From NCBI RefSeq assembly GCF_963678635.1, contig NC_087062.1, forward strand, positions 96,031,705 through 96,095,704: a stretch of DNA of 64,000 nucleotides, read 5' to 3'. Both the position numbers and the translations under genes were made by a program. The notes beneath the pieces were generated by a model. That model was not told where the DNA came from. It saw nothing but the letters and a program-made list of their open reading frames with translations, and made no database searches. Positions 1-11,199 of the stretch are shown here, piece after piece. The stretch comes from Symsagittifera roscoffensis (taxonomy: Eukaryota > Xenacoelomorpha > Acoela > Convolutidae). Each line of letters starts with the position of its first letter. The stretch's first letter is position 1.

Positions 1-1799
1 TCCAAGTTTCCATAAATTGAGTTATCGATAAAGGAGACGACGAACAAAAAAGCAGTTCTGCTCTTAACAGAGAACAGCTGTTGTGCCCATAGGAAAGAAT
101 TACACGCAGTTTTTTTGTAATTTTTGGGCGGGGGAGTGTCGCCTCAACCTCAAACATCGAACACGGATGATGGTGGGCCTCGAACATCTGACCTTTCCAT
201 TCAGAGCCGTGTGACGTAACCACTTTACTAATGTCCTTTTGTTTCTAGCTGGGAAAGCACTGCAGTGAAAATTGGTCTAAGTGAACAATTTCCTTAACTG
301 ATATAACTTAAGGAGGCGGTCGTTTTGGTTTGGGGAGGGGGAAAGGGGTAGGGGGTTGCTTAAATGTTTGCGATACCTAAATGATAGACTTACCGTTTGC
401 CAGGAAAGTGGAGTCTTGCTCGTTGTCACTTTCACTTGAAGACGCCCCACCATAATCATAGGCATAGGGAGACGCGAACTCCATTGATGCTAATTAAAAA
501 CTTTAAAAAAATCTTTTCGTTTAATTAAGAAAAATCTACCGTTTTTTACGAGTAGAATGTTTCAGAACAGCGGTTTTGTCAGCTATTTAAAATAATTGTT
601 CAAAAAAAACATAAACCGACTAGCAGGGCAAGCAATTCGATAGAGTTAATATTTTGTTACAGCTTATGCAAAAATAAGAAAGCGAAAGTAATGGCAGCTA
701 AAGCAAATGCCGATTTAATAAATTATCATCATTTATTTTTAGACTTGAGTCATAATTTCACCAAAATGTTGACGCGTTCAATTCTATTATGGTACACTCG
801 CTCAAATGGTATGATTGATGAATTACTCAATGTTGTTGGTCCATTGGTATAAGCGTCTCTGTAAGCAACACTGTAGTTGGTTTGCGCGTTAAAGATTTTT
901 GGAAAGAATTATTTTCTTTTGCTGTAACTGACAAAAATATACGTTAGTTTAAACGAAAACGTACCAGTTTTCGTTTTGCTGCACGGTGTGGTGTTTGTTT
1001 AACATTACTAAAACGAAGGAAATACCATTTTGTGACAGCAGCAGCACGTTTAAATTTACCTCAATTTTTTGCTGTATTTGAATGCTGGAGAAATACTCCT
1101 CAATGATGGGCAGAAAAACTTCTCCTGTTGAAAAAAAAACATATAAAAAACTAGAAACATCCCGGGTTTACCTCCACGCAAGGAAAATGCTATAAATACA
1201 ATTTCCTACTATGAAATTTGTATGACTTTTGCATCAACAAAATATTATAAGCTAAAACTGAGGATTCATAAACCCTAAAGTTAATGATATTAAAAATAAT
1301 TTGTAGACAAAAAAAACAGAAAAATTGATTAGACATTTTTTCGTCAAAATGCTAGCCATACTATTTCATATTATAGAATTTGCGGGTGACTAGCGTTTTT
1401 TTTTCAAACAAATCCAACTTAGGGGAAAGCAATTTACTTTTTTTTAGCCGCAAAAACCTTTCTAGGCACGAGCAATCAAGTTTCGAAAAAAATTTCCACG
1501 CAAAATTTGATTTTTTTTGTCTAAAACGTATTCCAGGCGCGGCATTTGGCATAAAAATTAACAAATTCAGAGAGTGTCTTCTTTAGATACAAGGATAATT
1601 GTAACGTCTGTCAAAAAAGTGCGATTTACAAACACTCAAACTTTCAAAAAAGGAGCTTTTAGAAATATCGTAAAAAATTACAGATGTTTTGATCTAACTA
1701 ATTGTGAAATTAGAACTGAAAATTACGCGAAGAATCTCCTAGTGAAGACTGTCTCTGAGTTTTTACCACTCAGCCCTTTGGTTTTCATTCAAGGATAAA
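1..1799. other. Intergenic, no gene recognised
   Basis: AT-rich DNA with many A and T runs and only short open frames (up to about 74 codons) that resemble nothing I know. No exon, RNA gene or repeat boundary is clear, apart from a weak tRNA-like stretch near 163-235. The segment ends where the repeated sequence of the following array begins, near 1800. Confidence 0.6.
163..235 (-). repeat. Degenerate tRNA-like sequence (possible SINE head)
   Basis: Read on the minus strand there is an A-box-like TAGTAAAGTGG and, 44 nt later, a B-box-like TGTTCGAGGCC, which is normal tRNA spacing. Acceptor and T stems do not pair well. It looks like a tRNA pseudogene or the head of a tRNA-derived SINE rather than a working tRNA. 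No second copy was seen in the window. Confidence 0.3.
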
Positions 1800-2387
1800 A
1801 TTGAAGTTCCGATCATTGTATTCGGGTGTGTTTCAGTTTTTTCTGTTAGTTTTTCACGCAAAATCAGGTACCACAAATAATCATCGGACTAGGTTGAGTG
1901 ATATATCATATTAAAACCATTTCAGTTGTGATTCGAACCACATTGAAAAATTTCCAAAAAATTCCCCTGTGTCGAGAAAAACTAGTTTGAAATTTTTGAA
2001 ATTTTGTCCTAATTCAAGCGAATAATGCAAGCGAGCCTGCTTACAACAGCTGAACTATGCCCTTTTTAAGACCTTAAAGTTTAATTTTAAGCAATTAAAC
2101 TAGTTTTTGAAGAATTTTCGCTTCATTTTGGGAACCAAAAGCTTCAAAAAAATTTGTTATAGTTTTTTTAAGTTTTTTTAGTCAGTTTTTTTTTAAAAAA
2201 TTATCCACTTTGTCTATATTAATATGACTGTCTTAAATGTCTAAATTATATGCTGACGTCAGATCCTTTCCACAAACCAATCAGAAAAACTACACTAGTT
2301 TGAACCAAAAAGCAGTAAGGCTGAACCGAGTTTGAACCAAAAAGCAGTAAAATAGGTTGTAAACCCCTTTCTTAGTATAATAATACA

Positions 2388-2474
2388 TGGGTAGATGGGG
2401 TAATCGAACCTACGCGTGAATAGTCTATGGGTATGCTCGACTTTGATTGGACTAGACCTATCGGTCAATTGTGC
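2388..2474 (-). repeat. tRNA-Leu-like sequence in BEL LTR, copy 1
   Basis: Minus-strand A box (TTGACCGATAGGTCTAG) and B box (GGTTCGATTAC) at the spacing of a tRNA with a long variable arm. The 5' half of the acceptor stem no longer pairs with the 3' half, so a working tRNA is unlikely. It sits inside an LTR remnant of the tandem array. Confidence 0.45.
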
Positions 2475-2649
2475 TTAGTTGAAGTTATTTTTATGGATCA
2501 CGTGTTTCTACTCTAGCTTATATTTGCCTAGCAACATCCTCCGCCACTGAAGAAGAAAAAATGGACCAAGCTTAACGGTGGGCCTAGTGAGATCACGCGT
2601 TGAGATCTTAGCAAGGGCGGATGGTGCGCAACCATCCTATCCATAATAT

Positions 2650-2760
2650 CCATAATGTAGCTTAACAATTCGGACGAGAAGGTGGTACCCACGCGGACTA
2701 TTGGGCTCAGTCTCCCATACCAGATATCCCGTCTTAAGCGTGAAGTCAGACTGAGTGTGA
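2650..2760 (-). pseudogene. Truncated BEL DUF5641 fragment
   Basis: Same sequence as the 3' part of the DUF5641 fragments in the later units (the region ending in a conserved proline, leucine and valine-lysine-leucine stretch), but it breaks off near 2760 and joins directly to the AAGTTCCGATCATTG repeat. About half of the 65-codon piece is gone, so this unit is a deleted copy. Confidence 0.6.
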
Positions 2761-3810
2761 TAAAAATTAATGATAAAGCTTAAGTTCCGATCATTGTATT
2801 CGGTTGTGTTTTAGTTTTTCTGTTAGTTCTTCACGCAAAATTAGGTGCCACAAATAACGATTGGGTTGGTTGGAGTGATATATCATATTAAAATCATTTC
2901 AATTATAATTCGAACCACACTGAAAAATTTCCAAAAATTATCTGAGTGTCGAGAAAAACGATTTGAAATTTTGGATTTTTCGTCCTATTCCGAGCAAATA
3001 AAGTAAACGAGCAGGCTTACAACAGCTGAATTATGCCCACTTGAAGACCTTAAAGTTTAATATTAAGCAATAAAGCTAGCGTTTAAACTGTTTTAGCTTC
3101 ATTTTGGGAACCAAAAGCTTCAAAAAAAATTTTAAAACTTTTTTTAAAGTTTTTTCAGTCAGTTTTCTAAAAACAAAACTGTTTCCAAGTTGCCTAAATT
3201 ACAATGACTGTCTTATATTTCTAAATTATATTCTGACGTCAGATCCGTTTATCCCACCAATCAGAAAAACTACACTAGTTTGGAAAAAAAAGTTTTCAAA
3301 CGGTAGTTTTTGAAAAACTATCGTCGGAACATTCCGAGCTACATCCACAGTAACCGGCAAACCTTGTTCCTTACTGTGATTAGATGAACAGGACACTTTT
3401 TTATAAAAAAAAAGAGAAAAAAAAAGTCAAATAAGGAGAAAAAGGCAATTAAGGAGAAAAAAATCGAATAAGCAAGCCAAATAAGGTTTCCAAATAAGGA
3501 GAAAAAGCAAGTTATACAATTCCATATAACAAGAAAATGCTCATCAATTGATTTCTCACTGTGGCAACCTGCCAGTCAAACAATTTCACAATGCCAAAAT
3601 GATAACTGTATAATTATCAAACAGTTTTGTGGATGGATGAAATGCTGGTACCAAAAGTGTCAAATTGTCTCGCTAGCTTTTGTTGTCAAGCTGAATCGTT
3701 TGATAGCCGCCTTGAACTCAGTGAAAAAACAAATTCATCATAAAAGTTGATACAAAAAAGTATATCATACAAACTCATATTCAGACTTTATGAAAAAACG
3801 TTTATCATAC

Positions 3811-3840
3811 AACTTTCAAATATGAAAATTGTATGATAAG
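3811..3840. repeat. Hairpin in array unit
   Basis: TTATCATACAA is followed by a short A/T-rich loop and TTGTATGATAA, a stem of 11 or more base pairs. The same hairpin recurs with small changes near 5555, 7300 and 9055, once per unit, in the non-BEL part. Confidence 0.5.
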
Positions 3841-3890
3841 CAAATTTCATCTTGCTATAACAAAAACTGAAGTAAAAAAAATCCACAGTT

Positions 3891-4340
3891 CATATGCGCT
3901 CAATCTCCGTAAGACAAATTTGAAATTGAAAAATCAAAATTAAAGTCGTTTTATCGGTAAAAAAAATTCAGCGGCAATTTGGATAATTTTCATCCAAACA
4001 TAATATCATATGACACCATTAATGTGCCCCGAAAACGGTACAAATCGGAGCAAGCTAGCCACAACAACCGGTAATAACGTCCTTGAGACTTATTGCTCTT
4101 TTTGACTGTCAGCCTTAATCAAGGCTGAACCGAGTTTGAACCAAAAAGCAAAAAAATAGGTTGTAAACCCCTTTCTTAGTATAATAATACATGGGTAGAT
4201 GGGGGAATCGAACCTACGCGTGAATAGTCTACGGGTATGCTAGACTTTGATTGGACTAGACCTCTCGGTCAACTATGCTTAGTCGAAGTTATTTTTATGT
4301 TTCACGTATTTGTACTCTAGCTTACATTTGCCTAGCAACA
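3891..4340 (-). repeat. BEL LTR, array unit 2
   Basis: Minus-strand LTR starting TGTTGCTAGGCAAATG at 4340 and ending near 3891. It matches the 5' LTR at 18687-19097 and contains a tRNA-Leu-like stretch (about 4192-4278). The terminal dinucleotide at the 3891 end has decayed. Confidence 0.65.
4192..4278 (-). repeat. tRNA-Leu-like sequence in BEL LTR, copy 2
   Basis: A box TTGACCGAGAGGTCTAG and B box GGTTCGATTCC on the minus strand, with a long variable arm between them. Same element as the copies near 2388, 5931, 7691, 9429 and 18949. Confidence 0.5.
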
Positions 4341-4440
4341 TCCTCCGCCACTGAAGAAGAAAACACGGAGCAAGCTTAACGGTCGGCCGAGTGAGATCAC
4401 GCGTTGAGATCTTAACAAGGGCGGATGGTGCGGAACCGTC

Positions 4441-4638
4441 TTATCCATAATGTAGCTTAACGATTCGGGCGAGAGGGTGGTACCCACGCGGACTATCGGG
4501 CTCAATCACCCATACCAGATCGCACCTCTTAAGCGTGAAATCAGACTGAGTGCTCCACTTGACACGCTTGTTCAGTGAAGGAACATACTCGCGAAGCCAA
4601 CGAGACCAAATAGCGTTAGCGTACGACTGCGCTCGCAC
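4441..4638 (-). pseudogene. BEL/Pao pol C-terminal fragment (DUF5641), unit 2
   Basis: A 65-codon open frame ending in a real stop. It matches the DUF5641 domain that closes BEL/Pao polyproteins just after integrase: the residues FWSRWLREYVP in the family correspond to IWSRWLREYVPSLNKR here, followed by DLVWVIEPDSPRG and PLARIVKL. It has no integrase upstream, because the repeat boundary lies about 90 bp beyond the ATG at 4727. It is a passenger in the tandem array, not an independent gene. Confidence 0.8.
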
Positions 4639-5647
4639 GTATCTTTTCTTGTGTTCGACGTGTTCCCAGGTGAAAGCGAAGGAAAGCTTGTGGCATGTTG
4701 TCCAAGCAAAAAATGGTTAGGATTTTTGGATTTTTCGTCCTAATTCGAGCGAATAAAGCAAGCGAACAGTCTTACAACAGCTGAATTATGCCTATTTCAA
4801 GACCTTAAAGATTAATATTAAGCAATTAAACTAGCGTTTAAAGTGTTTTAGCTTCATTTTGGGAACCAAAAGTTTCAAAAAAATGTTTACAGTTTTTTTT
4901 TAATTTTTCAGTAAGTTTTTTTAAAAAAATTTGTCCAATTTGCCTACATTACTATGACTGTCCTAAATGTCGAAATTACATTCTGACGTCAGATCGTTTT
5001 ATCACACCAATCAGAAAAACTACGCTAACTCGGAAAAAAAATTTTTTTCAAACGGTAGTTTTTGAAAGGCTATGGTCGGAAAATTCTCAGCTACTTCCAC
5101 AGTAAGCGGCTATTCTTGTGGCTTATTGTGTTTAGATGAACACAAAACATGAAGTTCTTGTAAAAAAAAGGAAAAAAAGCAAGTCAAATAAGGAGAAAAA
5201 GGCAATTAGGGAGAAAAAAGTCTAAAAAGCAAGGCAAATAAGGTTTTCAAATAAGGAGAAAAATCAAGTCACACAATTCCATATAACAAGAAAAGGCTAT
5301 TCATTTAATTTCTCACTGCGGCAAACTGCCAGTCAAACCGTTTCACTATGCCAATATGATAATTGTATTTTTATCAAACAGTTTTGTGGATGGGTAAAAT
5401 GCTGGTATCACATGTGTGAAATTGTCTCGCTAGCTTTTGTTGTCAAGCTGAATCGTTTGATAGCCGCCTTGACCAGCATGAAAAAACATGTATATCCTAC
5501 ATGTTGATACAAAAAAGTATATCATACAATTTCATACTTAGATTTTATGGAAAAATGTTTATCATACAATTTTTAAATATGAAAGTTGCATGATAAGCAA
5601 AATTCATCTTACTACATCAAAAACTGAAGTAAAAAAATCCTCAATTG

Positions 5648-6078
5648 ATATGCGCGCTCAGTCTCCGTAAGATAAATTTGAAGTTGAAAAATCTAAAGTA
5701 AAGTCGTATTATTGGCAATAAAAAAGTTCTGCGGCGTTTTGGATAATTTTTATCCAAACAACATCATATGACACCAATAATCTGCACTGAAAGCTAGCCA
5801 CAAGAACCGGTAATATTGTTCTTGAGACTTATTGCTCTTTTTGACTGTCAGCCTTAATCAAGGTTGAACCGAATTTGAACCAAAAACCAGTAAAATAGGT
5901 TGTAAACCCCTTTCTTAGTATATTAAAACATGGGCAGGTGGAGGAATCGAACATACGCTGACTAGTCTGCCGGTATGCTCAACTTTGATTGGTCTAGACC
6001 AGCCGGCCAACTGTGCCTATGTGAATTTAGTTTCATGTTTAACGTATTTGTACTCTAGCTTTTATTTGCCCAGCAACA
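5648..6078 (-). repeat. BEL LTR, array unit 3
   Basis: Minus-strand LTR, start TGTTGCTGGGCAAATA at 6078, end near 5648 (TGAGCGCGCATA). Contains a tRNA-Leu-like stretch at about 5931-6016. Confidence 0.65.
5931..6016 (-). repeat. tRNA-Leu-like sequence in BEL LTR, copy 3
   Basis: A box TTGGCCGGCTGGTCTAGACC and B box TGTTCGATTCC on the minus strand. Shares diagnostic changes with the copy at 9429 rather than with those at 4192 and 7691, so the array contains two alternating unit types. Confidence 0.5.
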
Positions 6079-6178
6079 TCCTCCGCTTTTGAAGAAGAAA
6101 ACACGGAGCAAGCTTAACGGTCGGCCGAGTGAGATCACGCGTTGAGATCATAACAAGGGCGGATGGTGCGGAACCGTC

Positions 6179-6376
6179 CTATCCAAAATGTAGCTTAACG
6201 ATTCGGGCGAGAGGTTGGTACCCACACGGACTATTGGGCTCAATCACCCATACCAGATCGCACGTCTTAAGCGTGAAATCAGACTGAGTGTTCCACTTGA
6301 CACGCTTGTTCAGTGAAGGAACATACTCGCGAAGCCAACGAGACCAAATAGCGTTAGCGTACGACTGCACTCGCAC
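6179..6376 (-). pseudogene. BEL/Pao pol C-terminal fragment (DUF5641), unit 3
   Basis: A 65-codon open frame, about 90% identical to the other array copies. It carries IWSRWLREYVPSLNKR, DLVWVIEPNSP and PLARIVKL, and ends in a stop at the same place. It differs by a few substitutions (for example PCGYQ for PRGYH). Passenger in the tandem array. Confidence 0.8.
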
Positions 6377-7390
6377 GTATCTTTTCTTGTGCTCGACGTG
6401 TTCCCAGGTGAAAGCGAAGGAAAGCTTGTGGCATGTTGTCCAAGCAAAAAATGGTTAGGTTTTTTGGATTTTTCGTCCAAATTCGAGCGAATAAAGCAAC
6501 CGAGCAGGCTTACAACAGCTGAATTATGCCTATTTCAAGACCTTAAAGATTAATATTAAGCAATTAAACTAGCGTTTAAAGTGTTTTAGCTTCATTTTGG
6601 GAACCAAAAGTTTCAAAAAAAATGTTTACAGTTTTTTTAAATTTTTCAGTCAGTTTTTTTTTAAAAGTTGTCCAATTTGCCTACATTACTATGACTGTCC
6701 TAAATGTCGAAATTACATTCTGACGTCAGATCGTTTTATCACACCAATCAGAAAAACTACGCTAATTCGGAAAAAAATTTTTTTTCAAACGGTAGTTTTT
6801 TGAAAGGCTATGCTCGGAAAATTCTCAGCTACTTCCACAGTAAGCGGCTATTCTTGTGGCTTATTGTGTTTAGATGAACACAAAACATGAAGTTCTTGTA
6901 AAAAAAAAGGAAAAAAAGCAAGTCAAATAAGGAGAAAAAGGCAATTAGGGAGAAAAAAGTCTAAAAAGCAAGGCAAATAAGGTTTTCAAATAAGGAGAAA
7001 AATCAAGTCACACAATTCCATATAACAAGAAAAGGCTATTCATTTAATTTCTCACTGCGGCAAACTGCCAGTCAAACCGTTTCACTATGCCAATATGATA
7101 ATTGTATTTTTATCAAACAGTTTTGTGGATGGGTGAAATGCTGGTACCACATTTGTGAAATTGTCTCGCTAGCTTTTGTTGTCAAGCTGAATCGTTTGAT
7201 AGCCGCGTTTGTGACCAGCATGAAAAAACATGTATATCCTACATGTTGATACAAAAAAGTATATCATACAATTTCATACTTAGATTTTATGGAAAAATGT
7301 TTATCATACAATTTTTAAATATGAAAGTTGCATGATAAGCAAAATTCATCTTGCTATAACAAAAACTGAAGTAAAAAAAATCCACAGTTC

Positions 7391-7839
7391 ATATGCGCTC
7401 AATCTCCGTAAGACAAATTTGAAATTGAAAAATCAAAATTAAAGTCGTTTTATCGGTAAAAAAAATTCAGCGGCAATTTGGATAATTTTCATCCAAACAT
7501 AATATCATATGACACCATTAATGTGCCCCGAAAACGGTACAAATCGGAGCAAGCTAGCCACAACAACCGGTAATAACGTCCTTGAGACTTATTGCTCTTT
7601 TTGACTGTCAGCCTTAATCAAGGCTAAACCGAGTTTGAACCAAAAAGCAAAAAAATAGGTTGTAAACCCCTTTCTTAGTATAATAATACATGGGTAGATG
7701 GGGGAATCGAACCTACGCGTGAATAGTCTACGGGTATGCTCGACTTTGATTGGACTAGACCTCTCGGTCAACTATGCTTAGTCGAAGATATTTTTATGTT
7801 TCACGTATTTGTACTCTAGCTTACATTTGCCTAGCAACA
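7391..7839 (-). repeat. BEL LTR, array unit 4
   Basis: Minus-strand LTR from TGTTGCTAGGCAAATG at 7839 down to about 7391, with a tRNA-Leu-like insert. Closest to the LTR of unit 2. Confidence 0.65.
7691..7778 (-). repeat. tRNA-Leu-like sequence in BEL LTR, copy 4
   Basis: Same A box and B box as copy 2 (TTGACCGAGAGGTCTAG and GGTTCGATTCC), on the minus strand. Confidence 0.5.
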
Positions 7840-7939
7840 TCCTCCGCCACTGAAGAAGAAAACACGGAGCAAGCTTAACGGTCGGCCGAGTGAGATCACG
7901 CGTTGAGATCTTAACAAGGGCGGATGGTGCGGAACCGTC

Positions 7940-8137
7940 TTATCCATAATGTAGCTTAACGATTCGGGCGAGAGGGTGGTACCCACGCGGACTATCGGGC
8001 TCAATCACCCATACCAGATCGTACGTCTTAAGCGTGAAATCAGACTGAGTGCTCCACTTGACACGCTTGTTCAGTGAAGGAACATACTCGCGAAGCCAAC
8101 GAGACCAAATAGCGTTAGCGTACGACTGCGCTCGCAC
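7940..8137 (-). pseudogene. BEL/Pao pol C-terminal fragment (DUF5641), unit 4
   Basis: A 65-codon open frame with the DUF5641 signature (IWSRWLREYVPSLNKR, DLVWVIEPDSPRG, PLARIVKL). Nearly identical to the fragment at 4441-4638, which supports unit types alternating along the array. Confidence 0.8.
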
Positions 8138-9146
8138 GTATCTTTTCTTGTGTTCGACGTGTTCCCAGGTGAAAGCGAAGGAAAGCTTGTGGCATGTTGT
8201 CCAAGCAAAAAATGGTTAGGTTTTTTGGATTTTTCGTCCTAATTCGAGCGAATAAAGCAAGCGAGCAGGCTTACAACAGCTGAATTATGCCTATTTCAAG
8301 ACCTTAAAGATTAATATTAAGCAATTAAACTAGCGTTTAAAGTGTTTTAGCTTCATTTTGGGAACCAAAATTTTCAAAAAAAATGTTTACAGTTTTTTTA
8401 AATTTTTCAGTCAGTTTTTTTTAAAAAGTTGTCCAATTTGCCTACATTACTATGACTGTCCCAAATGGCGAAATTACATTCTGACGTCAGATCGTTTTAT
8501 CACACCAATCAGAAAAACTACGCTAATTCGGAAAAAAAAATTTTTTCAAACGGTAGTTTTTGAAAGGCTATGGTCGGAAAATTCTCAGCTACTTCCACAG
8601 TAAGCGGCTATTCTTGTGGCTTATTGTGTTTAGATGAACACAAAACATGAAGTTCTTGTAAAAAAAAAGGAAATAAAGCAAGTCAAATAAGGAGAAAAAG
8701 GCAATTAGGGAGAAAAAGTCTAAAAAGCAAGGCAAATAAGGTTTTCAAATAAGGAGAAAAATCAAGTCACACAATTCCATATAACAAGAAAAGGCTATTC
8801 ATTTAATTTCTCACTGCGGCAAACTGCCAGTCAAACCGTTTCACTATGCCAATATGATAATTGTATTTTTATCAAACAGTTTTGTGGATGGGTAAAATGC
8901 TGGTATCACATGTGTGAAATTGTCTCGCTAGCTTTTGTTGTCAAGCTGAATCGTTTGATAGCCGCCTTGACCAGCATAAAACAACATGTATATCCTACAT
9001 GTTGATACAAAAAAGTATATCATACAATTTCATACTTAGATTTTATGGAAAAATGTTTATCATACAATTTTTAAATATGAAAGTTGCATGATAAGCAAAA
9101 TTCATCTTACTACATCAAAAATTGAAGTAAGAAAATCCTCAATTGA

Positions 9147-9576
9147 TATGCGCGCTCAGTCTCCGTAAGATAAATTTGAAGTTGAAAAATCTAAAGTAAA
9201 GTCGTATTATTGGCAATAAAAAAGTTCTGCGGCGTTTTGGATAATTTTTATCCAAACAACATCATATGACACCAATAATCTGCACTGAAAGCTAGCCACA
9301 AGAACCGGTAATATTGTTCTTGAGACTTATTGCTCTTTTTGACTGTCAGCCTTAATCAAGGTTGAACCGAATTTGAACCAAAAACCAGTAAAATAGGTTG
9401 TAAACCCCTTTCTTAGTATATTAAAACATGGGCAGGTGGAGGAATCGAACATACGCTGACTAGTCTGCCGGTATGCTCAACTTTGATTGGTCTAGACCAG
9501 CCGGCCAACTGTGCCTATGTGAAGTTAGTTTCATGTTTAACGTATTTGTACTCTAGCTTTTATTTGCCCAGCAACA
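9147..9576 (-). repeat. BEL LTR next to the main element (3' LTR)
   Basis: Lies directly downstream (minus sense) of the DUF5641 end of the main element, so it is that element's 3' LTR. It starts TGTTGCTGGGCAAATA at 9576. The other end reads GCGCGCATA instead of the GCGCGCACA seen in the 5' LTR, so the terminal CA is lost. About 430 bp against 411 bp in the 5' LTR, with many differences, so the insertion is old or the two LTRs come from different events. Confidence 0.7.
9429..9515 (-). repeat. tRNA-Leu-like sequence in BEL LTR, copy 5
   Basis: A box TTGGCCGGCTGGTCTAGACC and B box TGTTCGATTCC on the minus strand, inside the 3' LTR of the main BEL element. Confidence 0.5.
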
Positions 9577-9676
9577 TCCTCCGCTTTTGAAGAAGAAAAC
9601 ACGGAGCAAGCTTAACGGTCAGCCGAGTGAGATCACGCGTTGAGATCTTAACAAGGGCGGATGGTGCGGAACCGTC

Positions 9677-9957
9677 CTATCCAAAATGTAGCTTAACGAT
9701 TCGGGCGAGAGGTTGGTACCCACACGGACTATTGGGCTCAATCACCCATACCATATCGCACGTCTTAAGCGTGAAATCAGACTGAGTGTTCCACTTGACA
9801 CGCTTGTTCAGTGAAGGAACATACTCGCGAAGCCAACGAGACCAAATAGCGTTAGCGTACGACTGCGCTCGCACGTATCTTTTCTTGCGCTCGACGTGCT
9901 CCCAGGTGAAAGCAAAGGAAAGCTTGTGGCATGTTGTTTAAGCAAAAAATGGTTAGG
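9677..9957 (-). pseudogene. BEL/Pao pol C-terminus (DUF5641), contiguous with integrase
   Basis: The same 65-codon DUF5641 end as in the array (IWSRWLREYVPSLNKR, VWVIEPNSP, PLARIVKL), but here the upstream sequence is the proper BEL continuation. Residues corresponding to the family's LTPNHFLL motif are readable just above 9957, linking it to the integrase at 10.07-10.6 kb. This unit is therefore the ancestral junction from which the array units were copied. A stop codon and frame changes separate it from the integrase reading frame. Confidence 0.8.
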
Positions 9958-10072
9958 TGTTAACGCTTCTAGCTCACGTGAATCGGATTTAACGGAAGTG
10001 GTTGGCCTCTAAATGAATACCTGCTCAACTAAGCAGAGTACTGTTCCTAACACCTCTTCATTAACTCGTCTA

Positions 10073-10600
10073 CTACCTAGTACATCGTAACGCGGACGAG
10101 GCACTCCCAGAAACCGCCATGATGGGATGCACCTGGTGGGTTAAACTTGCAAGCAACACCTTTGTTTGAAAAAATGGTCGGATGCCGTTCCAGTTCTTGA
10201 TGCGGGCAAGTAAAGTTATTCCTTTTCCGCACCAACGAGACTGTGCTTGATGTACCACGACGCGCAATGAGCCGTTCAATGCCCATGACATAAGAACTAG
10301 TGTCCAGAGATGGTACAATCTCAAGGTATACAGCCCTGGTGGTGAGGCAAGTGAAAAGAAATCCCCATCTTTTTTCAGTGCTTCTGCAAACCGGAACGTA
10401 AAGCTGCCCAAAGTAAACCACACCCGTATGATAACAGGGTGGTTGCTTATATCCGAAAGGTTCGAAACGTCAAAATTGGACATAAATGGCTGAATGGTTC
10501 TTGCTTTGCGTTTACCGCATGTTACACATTGATTTTGGATAGTCCGAAGTAGTCGACTCAACCCAACTATTGCATACTTCATATTTAAGACGGAGCGCAA
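10073..10600 (-). pseudogene. BEL/Pao integrase, inactivated
   Basis: Two overlapping minus-strand frames together cover a BEL-type integrase. The zinc-binding end is visible as CVTCGKRKA. The core begins VYFGQLYVPV, followed by STEKRWGFLFTCLTTRAVY and GGFWECLVR. In the family the core starts with an aspartate where valine now stands, and the second catalytic aspartate motif (family SDNGTNF) is changed to VRKRNNF; only the third acidic residue (WE) survives. With the frameshift between the two frames the enzyme is dead. It would have inserted the cDNA copy of the element. Confidence 0.85.
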
Positions 10601-10765
10601 GTAGTCTTAACGTTGATGAAAATGCTTATGGTGGAGGCTGCGGGCCAGCAAACGAGCTAGCGTATGTCGGGCGTCGAGTATTATTGGGTGCTTAGTATCA
10701 AACTCGGTATTCACTAAGCGCATCAAACTAACTTTACTGATCATATGTTCTTCGGGTATAAACGG

Positions 10766-11176
10766 TCAATCAGTAGTCCTGAAAATGCTCGGACCAATAA
10801 CCCAGCTGCTATTTTTGAGGGTATCCGAGGAAATCCCCCGGGTACCGGTATCAGATGGATTATAGCCGCTCAAAAGGTGTTGCCACTCAGCAATAGTGGT
10901 CGATTCGAGGGTTTCGCTTACTCGATTAGCGACGAACACAGGTAATGTGTCATTGGAGCTTAGCCACAGCGAAACCGTTATACTATCTGTCCACATGTAG
11001 ATATGATTAATGTTAACGGTAAGCTCTTTCAGTATATCATCTTTCAGTCGTGTGGCAAGCAGAGCAGCGTGAAGATCTACGTGGGGTATAGATAGCACTT
11101 TCATTGGCGCAACACGAGCTTTACCAAAGATTAAGGATATTTGAGTTTTGTGCGAACTCGAGAACCGCGCACGCAA
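10766..11176 (-). pseudogene. BEL/Pao RNase H domain
   Basis: A 136-codon frame with the RNase H region of a BEL/Pao pol: FGKARVAPMKVLSIPHVDL, then YMWTDSITVSLWLSSND, then LSGYNPSDTGTRG. The acidic residues of TDS and of NPSDTGTRG are kept; the usual glutamate in the family's RLEL motif is aspartate (HVDL). The domain degrades the RNA strand of the RNA-DNA hybrid. Frame breaks separate it from the reverse transcriptase above and the integrase below. Confidence 0.85.
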
Positions 11177-11199
11177 AGTTCAACCGTTTAGAAAACGTC

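Larger units (their letters stand above)
1800..9957 (-). repeat. Tandem array of BEL 3'-end units (about 1.75 kb each)
   Basis: Four near-complete head-to-tail units and one damaged unit. The recurring landmark GGATTTTTCGTCC starts at 2972, 4728, 6466 and 8227, giving periods of 1756, 1738 and 1761 bp; the last unit ends at 9957. In minus-strand order each unit holds the end of a BEL/Pao pol (DUF5641), an LTR of about 430 bp with a tRNA-Leu-like insert, and about 0.93 kb of non-BEL sequence. The first unit (about 1800-2785) has an internal deletion near 2298 and a truncated pol piece. In the first two units the non-BEL part extends about 0.2 kb further (starting AAGTTCCGATCATTG); in the others that stretch is replaced by the pol junction. 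The last unit runs directly into the integrase of the BEL element at 10-15 kb, so the array grew from that element's 3' end. Confidence 0.85.

Noticed and set aside
3104-8603. Repeated plus-strand frames beginning MGTK(S/I)FKKN in the array
   Set aside because: They vary in frame and length between units and start in low-complexity A/T runs; the repeat explains their recurrence.
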